Shown in pieces: positions 7,744-14,707 of a stretch of 22,857 nucleotides of DNA. Position 1 is the stretch's first letter. Each line of letters begins with the position of its first letter. A program made the position numbers and the translations under genes. Below the pieces are notes generated by a model, which saw only the letters and a program-made list of their open reading frames with translations, did no database searches and was not told where the DNA came from. This stretch comes from Cyclobacteriaceae bacterium (lineage in GTDB: Bacteria; Bacteroidota; Bacteroidia; Cytophagales; Cyclobacteriaceae), in NCBI GenBank assembly GCA_025363495.1, contig JANYDR010000152.1, forward strand, positions 1 through 22,857, written 5' to 3'.

Positions 7744-10289
7744 AGCGTTACGTTGCCATTATTATCATGTTTTTTGTTGGTGTCTTGCTGGCGCCGGTCT
7801 TCACTATGGGTCAAAATGGCGGAATGAAAAGCTATCGCGAACTGCGTAAACTATATTCAAGCAAGGATCCTGACAAACTTCGGCAAAGTATCCAGGAACT
7901 ATCTCAAAGGGCGAAGGATAAATCAGACTTCAGGCAATATATTTTATTTCAACTTCTATTAGGCGACCAATACGAACGTGCGGGTGATTACCTGGAAGCC
8001 GAAAAGAGTTTGACAGAAGCGTACAATGAAACAAAAAAACACCTTCCGGAAAAGCATCGAAAATTCAAGCTGGCTTATTTTTCACAGTTTGGGAAAACAA
8101 TTTTTGATCCAATCGATCGACTTGGTTATTTCTATTTGACAATCGGCAACCTGAGAACTGCTGAGCAGTATTTTATTGAATCGAAAAATCTACGCGATAA
8201 CTTTTTTCCGCCACGCAGCATTCATCGCGTGCATCCGGTAGTGGGCATGGGCTCCTGGTATTTCAGAAAAGGAGATTATGAAAAAACATATGAGCTTTTC
8301 AATCAAGCCACCAAAATGATCAACCGTGCAATGACATCAGGTTACGATTTCGATAATCTGAGGAGATTATTTCTAAATGATTTAACGGAGATATGTTTTT
8401 CACTTGGAAAGAACGACGAAGCACTTGACTATATAAATCAGCTGGCTATTGCTTCTTCGGGAGCCGCAAAATTTTCTTCGAGAGTCAGCGCACAATTGGA
8501 GGTGGCAAGAATATTTGAACTGAAGGCCCGGTATTATTTATTCATGGATGACTATCGTAAAGCAAAAGAATATCTCGACAAGGCAGACTGGTACAATCCA
8601 CCAAAAATTTCTTACTCTGATGTGAAGTTTAAACTGATCAAGACCAGAGCGCTGCTTGAGTGGTACCAGGGGCATACTGAACGGGCGACCGAAGCATTCT
8701 TGTTGTTGGTACGTGAATATCGGAAACACATTGCTTACAATTTTGGTGCGATGAGCGAGTACGAAAAGGAGCAGTTTTACTATCTCATGAAAAGTGATTT
8801 CGATCTTTACAATGCGTATGTTCTTGATCAGAGAGATAATGGATCGGCAGTTCTTCGTGAGGAAATGTACAACAATGTTCTCAACACAAAAGCACTGTTA
8901 CTTAGTCAGACAAACCGGCAAAAAAATAAGATTCTTGAACAAGGCGACCCGGTAATGATTGCCAAACTTCATGAGTGGGAAGCAACAAAGGCCCGACTGT
9001 CAGCAGAGTATTATGAAAAGGGGAACTTGATCAGGACGGATTCTATGGAGCGCCGTGTGGAGTCTCTTGAAAAAGAACTCAATCGTTCTGTCGGTCTCTT
9101 TGCCCAGCAGCAAAATCCTCTCACCTGGCAACAAGTCAAGTCTGCTCTTGGTACAAAAGAAGCTGCAGCGGAGGTGTTGCGGGTGCAGGTAGTGGGGTCG
9201 GGTACTCATAAAGCACTTACAGATTCAGTCGTGTATGCTATTCTTCAGGTGAAAGAAAATTCAGAATCACCACAAGTTTATCTTCTGACGAATGGCAATC
9301 AGTTGGAAAAGCATTTCCTTCCCAACTATCGCAATTCAATACTGTCAAGCGTTGACGACAAGCTTTCATATGATCAGTTCTGGGTTCCCATTAAGAGGCA
9401 GCTGGCGGGCATCCAGCGATTTTATCTGTCGCTGGATGGTGTTTACAATCAGATCAATCTTAATACTCTTCGTAACACGGTGACGAATCAATATGTAATT
9501 GATGAAATTCAAATGGTATACCTTACCAATACAAGTGATCTGTTGCGGGTGGAAAATACGGTAGCAAACCCAAGCGCTGTGTTAGTAGGAAGACCCACCT
9601 ATGATTTTGAGTCACTACAAGAATCCAAAATAACAGATAAAGCTTACGGTACTAGAAATGTGATTAACCAGGAGTTGGTGTCATTCAAAGATCAGGAATT
9701 TGAAGACTTACCTGGAACGGAAGAAGAGATTACAATGATTAAGCCAATATTAGAAAAGCAGAATCTAAGTGTGGAAATGTTATTGGGTAAGAACGCTCTT
9801 GAAGAAACTGTCAAAAAAATTCAACATCCCTCCATTGTGCACATAGCAACGCATGGTTTTTTTGTCGACGATGCAGCAAGTACTGTGAGTCCGATGATTC
9901 GCTCCGGTATCGTACTCGCAGGTGTAAAGAAAGAAAACGTAAAACAAAATCAGGATGACGGGATACTGACGGCTTACGAGGCTACTAATCTGGATCTTGA
10001 AGGAACAAGCCTGGTGGTACTCTCTGCGTGCAAAACCGGTCTTGGTGAAGTAAGAAACGGAGAAGGTGTTTATGGTTTGCAACGTGCAATCGTAGTGGCT
10101 GGTGCGAGTAATCTTATTATGTCACTTTGGAAAGTAGATGATGAAGCGACGGCAGAGTTGATGGCATCATTCTACCGGGTCTGGACTGGTAAACAAAATG
10201 AAATTGAATTCCGTGAAGCACAGATTAATATGAGAAAGAAATATCCCCAACCATTTTACTGGGGTGCATTTGTAATGTTAGGCAAATAG
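7740..10289 (+). CDS. Exported TPR-CHAT caspase-like cysteine protease
   Basis: The 849-residue protein starts with a signal peptide (residues 1-24, ending TMGQ), so it should work outside the cytoplasm. Residues about 60-335 contain roughly six degenerate TPR units (for example QYERAGDYLEAEKSL, YLTIGNLRTAEQYF, YFRKGDYEKTYELF, LFMDDYRKAKEYL). Residues about 380-460 are a charged, helical, probably coiled linker. The C-terminal 300 residues are a CHAT domain (caspase clan CD) with both catalytic residues present: His705 in HIATHGFF and Cys764 in LSACKTG. It also has the later family motifs GVYGLQRA, SLWKVDDEAT and YWGAFVMLG. CHAT proteases cut substrates after protein-protein or RNA-guided activation; known TPR-CHAT proteins include Craspase, but there is no CRISPR array or gRAMP gene here. 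It is the third of four tightly packed genes, with a 4-bp overlap upstream and 3 bp downstream. Substrate unknown. Confidence 0.93.
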   Translation: MKRYVAIIIMFFVGVLLAPVFTMGQNGGMKSYRELRKLYSSKDPDKLRQSIQELSQRAKDKSDFRQYILFQLLLGDQYERAGDYLEAEKSLTEAYNETKKHLPEKHRKFKLAYFSQFGKTIFDPIDRLGYFYLTIGNLRTAEQYFIESKNLRDNFFPPRSIHRVHPVVGMGSWYFRKGDYEKTYELFNQATKMINRAMTSGYDFDNLRRLFLNDLTEICFSLGKNDEALDYINQLAIASSGAAKFSSRVSAQLEVARIFELKARYYLFMDDYRKAKEYLDKADWYNPPKISYSDVKFKLIKTRALLEWYQGHTERATEAFLLLVREYRKHIAYNFGAMSEYEKEQFYYLMKSDFDLYNAYVLDQRDNGSAVLREEMYNNVLNTKALLLSQTNRQKNKILEQGDPVMIAKLHEWEATKARLSAEYYEKGNLIRTDSMERRVESLEKELNRSVGLFAQQQNPLTWQQVKSALGTKEAAAEVLRVQVVGSGTHKALTDSVVYAILQVKENSESPQVYLLTNGNQLEKHFLPNYRNSILSSVDDKLSYDQFWVPIKRQLAGIQRFYLSLDGVYNQINLNTLRNTVTNQYVIDEIQMVYLTNTSDLLRVENTVANPSAVLVGRPTYDFESLQESKITDKAYGTRNVINQELVSFKDQEFEDLPGTEEEITMIKPILEKQNLSVEMLLGKNALEETVKKIQHPSIVHIATHGFFVDDAASTVSPMIRSGIVLAGVKKENVKQNQDDGILTAYEATNLDLEGTSLVVLSACKTGLGEVRNGEGVYGLQRAIVVAGASNLIMSLWKVDDEATAELMASFYRVWTGKQNEIEFREAQINMRKKYPQPFYWGAFVMLGK

Positions 10290-10292
10290 ATT

Positions 10293-11036
10293 ATGAAAAG
10301 GAGTGTTTTCATATTGTTATTGGTAGCGACACATGTTGCAAGCGGTCAGATTCACCTCACACCATTTGCCGGTATCAATTCAACACGGATGACCAAAGGT
10401 CTTTTTGGATATGACAAGGGCGGCAACTACTTTTTTGGAGGCGTTGAGTTGGAGGGAAGGCTAAAACCAAAGAAAATCAGTCCGTTTCATATCTCCATCG
10501 CTACCGGAGTTACCTATCTCAGCAATGGCTATTTTGAAAATTCCTTGTTTTCGCTTTCATCTATTTTTTATACAGCCAGCAAAACCGATCTGGCCACTCA
10601 GTATTTGCAGGTTCCTATTATGATTAAATTAAACTGGCAGCCATTTCCGCTCGTGGAGGATTTTCGATTTTTTATCGGAGCGGGTGTTAGCAACAATACG
10701 CTCATGAAAGCGACTTTATCGGAGAGTGTTACAAAAGTATTTATCGCTACCGATATATATTCGCCACCCCAGACAACTCATTATCAGGACAGCCAGGACA
10801 TCACACAACTGGGTGTAAAGAATTCACTCTTCACCCGCTTTGATGTTGGATTGAGATATAAAAAAGTTCAGATAGCTTTTCGGCTGAGCATGTCTACGAG
10901 TGATATGTACTTTAATGGATTGGAAAAAATCTGGGCAATACCCGCAGCTGAATCCGGATATATTTCAGGACATACCGCTGCAGGATCAACCAAACTAAAG
11001 TACTCAGAGTTGGTCATTGGGTACAGGATTTTCTAG
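10293..11036 (+). CDS. PorT-like outer-membrane beta-barrel protein, last gene of the CHAT operon
   Basis: This 247-residue protein has a signal peptide (MKRSVFILLLVATHVASGQ) and a barrel-like mature chain. It carries QYLQVPIMIKLNW, then FRFFIGAGVSNNTLMKATL, the same ordered motifs as in the barrel at 7090-7743, and ends in an aromatic residue (YRIF). The start lies 3 bp after the CHAT stop codon, so it is surely translated from the same mRNA. A mid-protein extension (about residues 145-175) rich in Q, T and S may be an extracellular loop. The paired paralogous barrels around an exported protease suggest a membrane-associated complex. I infer the pairing from order and motifs only. Confidence 0.82.
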   Translation: MKRSVFILLLVATHVASGQIHLTPFAGINSTRMTKGLFGYDKGGNYFFGGVELEGRLKPKKISPFHISIATGVTYLSNGYFENSLFSLSSIFYTASKTDLATQYLQVPIMIKLNWQPFPLVEDFRFFIGAGVSNNTLMKATLSESVTKVFIATDIYSPPQTTHYQDSQDITQLGVKNSLFTRFDVGLRYKKVQIAFRLSMSTSDMYFNGLEKIWAIPAAESGYISGHTAAGSTKLKYSELVIGYRIF

Positions 11037-11081
11037 TAATAAGACTTTATTAACCTTTTCCTAATGCTGACGATATGGGGC

Positions 11082-11121
11082 GTTTAGTACACACTAAACC
11101 TATACGGGGTATTTAATACCC
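11082..11121. promoter_or_regulatory. Two adjacent perfect palindromes upstream of the ice-binding-type lipoprotein gene
   Basis: GTTTAGT-ACAC-ACTAAAC (11082-11099) is a perfect 7-bp inverted repeat with a 4-bp centre. GGGTATT-T-AATACCC (11107-11121) is a perfect 7-bp inverted repeat around a single base. They are 7 bp apart, about 110 bp before the start codon at 11231 and 46 bp after the end of the CHAT operon. The symmetry and closeness suggest tandem operator sites for a dimeric regulator. Neither is followed by a T-tract, so they are not obvious terminators for the operon. Confidence 0.55.
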
Positions 11122-11230
11122 GTTAAAAATTACCGACACTTTTGAATAGACTCAATGGGTTGTTTGTTGGGCATAACCTTCTGGCACATGCTTTTAGGTA
11201 AACAAACGAACTAACAAAAAACCAATCAAA

Positions 11231-12946
11231 ATGAAAACGCGATTATCGGGATTTACCAGCAGTTGGATTGCCATGCTGTTTATTATACTAGTGGTTGGTT
11301 GCAAAAAAGATGATGTCACCGTTGTGCTTCCGGTGGTTACATCGACAAGCCCCATTGATAAAGCCATCAGTTTCGCAATCAATGGTCAGATTTCAGCAAC
11401 ATTTAGTGTTAGTATGGATGCTTCTACTATCAACACTTCGAAATTTATTTTGCAGCAGGGAACTACGTCCGTTGCAAGTGTAGTGACATATTCGGGTACA
11501 AAGGCCATCCTTACACCTGCGGCTAACCTTGCGCCGGGGACAATTTATACTGCTACTGTGTTAATGGGGGTTAAAGACGCAACTGGCAAAAATCTTGCAA
11601 AAGACTATGTTTGGAGTTTTACTACCGGGACCGTTAGCGATATAACACCTCCGACAATTACATCTACTGACCCTACAAACAATGTAACCGGAGTAACTCT
11701 CAGTCATCTCATTGTTGCTAATTTCAGCAAATCAATGGATGTTAGTTCTATCACTTCATCAACCTTTACAGTAAAGCAAGGCTCTACCGCTATTTCCGGT
11801 GCAATAACTTATTCTGGCACAGCCGCTACCTTTACTCCAGCGAGCATCCTCGTGGCCAATCAAGTTTATACAGTAACAATCACAACAGGAGTTAAGGATG
11901 CTGTGGGGAATGCCATGGCCGCTAACTATACCTATAGCTTCACGACAGGTAATGCACCCGACACAACGGCGCCTACAGTAAGTTCAACTGATCCCCTCAG
12001 CAGCGCAACCGGGATTCCCCGTAACAAAGTAATTGTCATAAACTTCAGTGAAGCAATGGATCCTTTGACAATTAGTACATCGACATTTACGTTAAAGCAA
12101 GGAACGACATCAGTTGCCGGTGCGGTAGCATTTTCAGGAACAACGGCAACGTTTACACCGACGAACACTCTGGCGGTGGGTACAAATTATACTGCCACTA
12201 TTACTACCGGTGCGAAAGATCTCGCTGCCAACGCACTTGCCGCTAATACCGTGTGGAGTTTTACAACGGGCGGTACCCTCACCACGCTCGCAGTGGTGGA
12301 TCTTGGTACAGCAGCCAATTATCTTATTCTTGCTAAAACAGCGATCAACAATATTTCAACTTCTGCTCTTACGGGAGACTTAGGGTTGAGTCCGGCGGCA
12401 ACGTCTTACATCACGGGACTTGCATTGACAAATGGGACAGGTTATGCTACGTCAGCACAGGTCACTGGGAAAGTATATGTTGCCGACATGGTAAGTCCAA
12501 CCCCAATTAACTTAACGACCGCGGTCAATAATATGATTACCGCTTATAACGATGCGGCTGGAAGACCTTCACCAGATTTCTCCGAACTCGGCACTGGAAA
12601 TATTGGTGGGAAAACACTTTCTGCAGGACTCTATAAATGGACAAGTAACGTTACAATACCATCAAGCGTTACCATTTCTGGTGGTGCAAATGATGTTTGG
12701 ATATTTCAAATTTCAGGGAATCTTAATATGAGTTCCGCGGTGAATATCACGCTCACCGGAGGTGCCCAGGCTAAAAACATTTTCTGGCAGGTAGCAGGTC
12801 AGGCTACCATGGGAACCACTACACATTTTGAAGGAATAATCATGTCGATGACAGGCATTACCTTTCAAACAGGAGCCACTATGAATGGAAGAGCTCTTGC
12901 ACAGACTGCTGTTGTTCTTGATAGTAACACGTTGACAAATCCATAA
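11231..12946 (+). CDS. Surface lipoprotein with three Ig-like (Big_5) domains and a DUF3494 ice-binding-type domain
   Basis: The 571-residue protein is a lipoprotein: the signal peptide ends at Cys24 (VVGC-KKDD), and the K-D-D following the cysteine resembles the lipoprotein surface-export signal of Flavobacteriia. Three tandem Ig-like domains of about 100 residues follow (roughly 34-135, 139-240 and 243-345). Each begins with STxP (DPxxxATGI-type) and MDxxxIxxSTFxxxQGxxxV, and ends in an Y.(W/Y)SFTTG strand, as in Big_5 domains. The C-terminal 220 residues are a DUF3494 domain, with LGTAANYLILAKTAI, LTGDLGLSP, the TLSAGLYKW strand, WIFQISGNL and a GRALAQTAVVLDSNT ending. Characterised DUF3494 proteins bind ice through a beta-solenoid, often surface-anchored through Ig-like stalks. 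Whether this one binds ice cannot be read from the sequence, since many members have unproven activity. It is followed by a strong terminator. Confidence 0.93.
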   Translation: MKTRLSGFTSSWIAMLFIILVVGCKKDDVTVVLPVVTSTSPIDKAISFAINGQISATFSVSMDASTINTSKFILQQGTTSVASVVTYSGTKAILTPAANLAPGTIYTATVLMGVKDATGKNLAKDYVWSFTTGTVSDITPPTITSTDPTNNVTGVTLSHLIVANFSKSMDVSSITSSTFTVKQGSTAISGAITYSGTAATFTPASILVANQVYTVTITTGVKDAVGNAMAANYTYSFTTGNAPDTTAPTVSSTDPLSSATGIPRNKVIVINFSEAMDPLTISTSTFTLKQGTTSVAGAVAFSGTTATFTPTNTLAVGTNYTATITTGAKDLAANALAANTVWSFTTGGTLTTLAVVDLGTAANYLILAKTAINNISTSALTGDLGLSPAATSYITGLALTNGTGYATSAQVTGKVYVADMVSPTPINLTTAVNNMITAYNDAAGRPSPDFSELGTGNIGGKTLSAGLYKWTSNVTIPSSVTISGGANDVWIFQISGNLNMSSAVNITLTGGAQAKNIFWQVAGQATMGTTTHFEGIIMSMTGITFQTGATMNGRALAQTAVVLDSNTLTNP

Positions 12947-12970
12947 TAGAATAAGGGAATCAATAATCAG

Positions 12971-13003
12971 AAAGTGGCTGCAAATCTTGCGGCCACTTTT
13001 TTT
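12971..13003 (+). terminator. Rho-independent terminator of the ice-binding-type lipoprotein gene
   Basis: An 11-bp stem (AAAGTGGCTGC / GCGGCCACTTT, one G-T wobble) with a 7-nt loop is followed by a run of seven T (12997-13003). It starts 25 bp after the stop codon. Confidence 0.9.
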
Positions 13004-13032
13004 GTCTGGTTGAGTAGGTAAAGCACGCAGTT

Positions 13033-13707
13033 TTAAATCTTCTCCTTTAGATTATTCAACCCCATCACTACGCCACTAAAATATTCTCCTCGCTTAAAAA
13101 AAGAAGTGATTACTTCAACCGCCTGCTGGCATTGCTTGTCCGATAGATAATTTGAAGAAGTAAATCCGGTGGAGATTCTGAATTGCTGATTTCTAAAAGA
13201 AAACGCCATCATGACTGTTCCTTTTTCAAAAGAATATTCGTTGGCCCAATATTCGCGGTTGCGACTTGAAAATTGCTCCAGGGTCTTATCGGGGAAGTAA
13301 TCGTCTATCGTAACAACGTAGATATAAATTTTTTTCTCTTTCTGAATTTCATCTATAATAGCCTTTAACGAATCGATTTCTTTTTTTGAAAATCTGTTCT
13401 CGAGGTCAATTACTTTTTGAGCTTTGATGGGAACGCGGTCAATAATAAATCCGGGACAAGTTCGCTTCAGTTCACGGTTGAGTCTGTATTGAAACCGGTA
13501 ATGGTCCTGCATTATTTTCTCCCTCGAAGTTTTGCTGATCTCCGGCAGGTTGTTGATTGATTGGTCATAAATAATGTCGAGCTGCGCAGCGGCATCTTTT
13601 TTATTGGATAGACCTTGAATTTTCTGGCATGTTTGATGAACAAACAGTGAATCCTGGCCAAACGTGGAAGTAGTAATTAGAGTGAAAAGGAGAATGAATT
13701 TAATCAT
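13033..13707 (-). CDS. Exported TPM-domain protein
   Basis: The 224-residue protein has a signal peptide (MIKFILLFTLITTSTFGQ) starting at the ATG at 13707. The open frame extends further upstream to 13821, but that extension runs through the CACAGATT repeat and lacks coding character, so I exclude it. After a helical, charged region (residues about 20-95) comes a TPM domain: RFSKKEIDSLKAIIDEIQ, a strand IYIYVVTIDDY, FEKGTVMMAFSFRNQQFRIS and ITSFFKRGEYFSGVV. TPM domains occur in photosystem II repair protein TLP18.3 and in bacterial membrane proteins and have been reported to have acid phosphatase activity. Here the C-terminal transmembrane helix seen in many bacterial members is absent. It converges with the ice-binding-type gene. 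Precise function unknown. Confidence 0.82.
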   Translation of the reverse strand: MIKFILLFTLITTSTFGQDSLFVHQTCQKIQGLSNKKDAAAQLDIIYDQSINNLPEISKTSREKIMQDHYRFQYRLNRELKRTCPGFIIDRVPIKAQKVIDLENRFSKKEIDSLKAIIDEIQKEKKIYIYVVTIDDYFPDKTLEQFSSRNREYWANEYSFEKGTVMMAFSFRNQQFRISTGFTSSNYLSDKQCQQAVEVITSFFKRGEYFSGVVMGLNNLKEKI

Positions 13708-13807
13708 GCTTTGAAAAGTGAACGATGAGAATCTTTGAGAGCTGGGTAAAACAATATTGCTATCTGTGTTCAAGAAAGACCTTAATCTGAACAAAATAAT
13801 ACACTTT

Positions 13808-13917
13808 GCCACAGATTGCACAGATTATCACAGACATTGCTGGATTTTTTTGATAATGAGGAAATTGCGCCGATGGCAGCAATATATTGCCAAGGACTCC
13901 AAGACCGAATCTGTGGC
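13808..13917. repeat. Intergenic inverted repeat with CACAGATT units
   Basis: GCCACAGATT (13808-13817) and AATCTGTGGC (13908-13917) are perfect 10-bp inverted copies 90 bp apart. The left end continues with tandem units: CACAGATT at 13810 and 13819, and a partial CACAGA at 13829. The element lies between the TPM gene start and the end of the next upstream gene on the minus strand. Its design parallels the CACAGAG element at 4142-4331. I recall such sequences as common intergenic repeats in Bacteroidota, without having checked. Confidence 0.65.
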
Positions 13918-13924
13918 TAAGTAT

Positions 13925-14191
13925 TCATTTACAACAATCATGCACCTCCGGCTTTGGCTTCAGCAACCTCTTAACATAATCCTTAGCAAGATCAATTGTA
14001 TCAAATGGTCCAACCCATACTCCATTCTCACCGTGAATTTGCTTTCCCTTTTTTAATAATCCGAATTTGCATTCACTGCAATCCCCTTTGTGGATCTGGT
14101 TGGTTTGATTAGCTGTCCAATTGTCGAAGTAGTAGAAAGCAGGCTCGACAGGGGAGTTGTCAAGAGTGAGAAGGTGTTTTTTCCTGGCCAT
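13925..14191 (-). CDS. Small conserved-looking Cys/His protein of unknown function
   Basis: The 88-residue protein has no signal peptide or membrane segment. It contains YYFDNWT, IHKGDCSECKFG (H34, C38, C41), NGVWVGPFDTIDLAKDYV and a C-terminal HDCC (C86, C87). The combination of a short CxxC motif, a W/GPF turn and an alpha-helix resembles small cytoplasmic proteins of many bacteria with 'HxxxCxxC...W.GPF' patterns. The cysteines and histidines could bind zinc, but this is inference. The start at 14191 is the best ATG; the gene begins 77 bp below the stop of the VOC gene on the same strand. It lies between the VOC-fold gene and the TPM gene and could be co-transcribed with the first. Confidence 0.65.
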   Translation of the reverse strand: MARKKHLLTLDNSPVEPAFYYFDNWTANQTNQIHKGDCSECKFGLLKKGKQIHGENGVWVGPFDTIDLAKDYVKRLLKPKPEVHDCCK

Positions 14192-14268
14192 TTGAAAGAG
14201 TAACCTGTTGCGAATTCCTGGTAATTGTACCCAAAAAAAGACATGCTATGGGTTTTTCTATCCTATAA

Positions 14269-14619
14269 CTATTTCCGATTGGGTTGCATAAAATATAAAG
14301 CGGAGCCATCAGGATCATTAAAATGTAGGAAATGTTCGCCTTCCTCTTTTCGAATTGTTGTTTTTATGTCAAGTTGATGCAAAAGAGACTCTGCAATTTC
14401 AAAATTATCAACCGTAAACCCGATTGAAATGTTTCCCGAATCTTTTTTCAAATTCCCGGGTGCTGTTGGATGAAGACCGATGGCAATACCAGGGGCGATA
14501 AATTGTGCACAGTGATTTCCCCATTTAGCTTTTAGAGTAAGACCCACGGATTCATAAAATGCGATTGATTTGTTCATATCATTCACATTGATAGTCACAT
14601 TTGCCTCTTTTATTGTCAT
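14269..14619 (-). CDS. VOC / glyoxalase-fold protein
   Basis: The 116-residue protein fits one vicinal-oxygen-chelate module pair. It opens with ITVNVNDM-like NVTINVNDMNKSIAFYE, followed by GLTLKAKWG, a central IAIGLHP strand and NISIGFTVDNFEIAESLL, and ends with HFNDPDGSALYFMQP, which is the classic C-terminal glyoxalase-fold ending. Candidate metal residues are H64-like (GLHP) and the E/D near the end. The family includes glyoxalase I, dioxygenases and fosfomycin-resistance proteins, and this gene alone does not show which reaction it performs. Cytoplasmic; no signal peptide. It is co-directional with the Omp85-type gene upstream (88-bp gap), which contains a perfect palindrome at 14673-14686. 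Confidence 0.85.
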   Translation of the reverse strand: MTIKEANVTINVNDMNKSIAFYESVGLTLKAKWGNHCAQFIAPGIAIGLHPTAPGNLKKDSGNISIGFTVDNFEIAESLLHQLDIKTTIRKEEGEHFLHFNDPDGSALYFMQPNRK

Positions 14620-14672
14620 AAAGCGGATGTTTGAAATTCAGATTTCATCAACATAACTAAAAATCGCGTTTT

Positions 14673-14686
14673 CTTCAAATTTGAAG
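14673..14686. promoter_or_regulatory. 14-bp perfect palindrome upstream of the VOC-fold gene
   Basis: CTTCAAATTTGAAG is self-complementary over all 14 bases. It lies 54 bp upstream of the VOC gene start and 22 bp beyond the stop of the Omp85-type gene. There is no clear U-tract on the minus strand, so it is an operator candidate or a weak processing/termination hairpin. Confidence 0.35.
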
Positions 14687-14707
14687 TTTCAATCGATTCT
14701 CAATCTT

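Noticed and set aside
7740..10289. Craspase (type III-E CRISPR TPR-CHAT)
   Set aside because: There is no gRAMP gene, no cas gene and no CRISPR array in the window, and the protein has a signal peptide.
13708..13821. N-terminal extension of the TPM protein
   Set aside because: The 38 extra residues lie partly over the CACAGATT repeat and precede a good signal peptide starting at ATG 13707.
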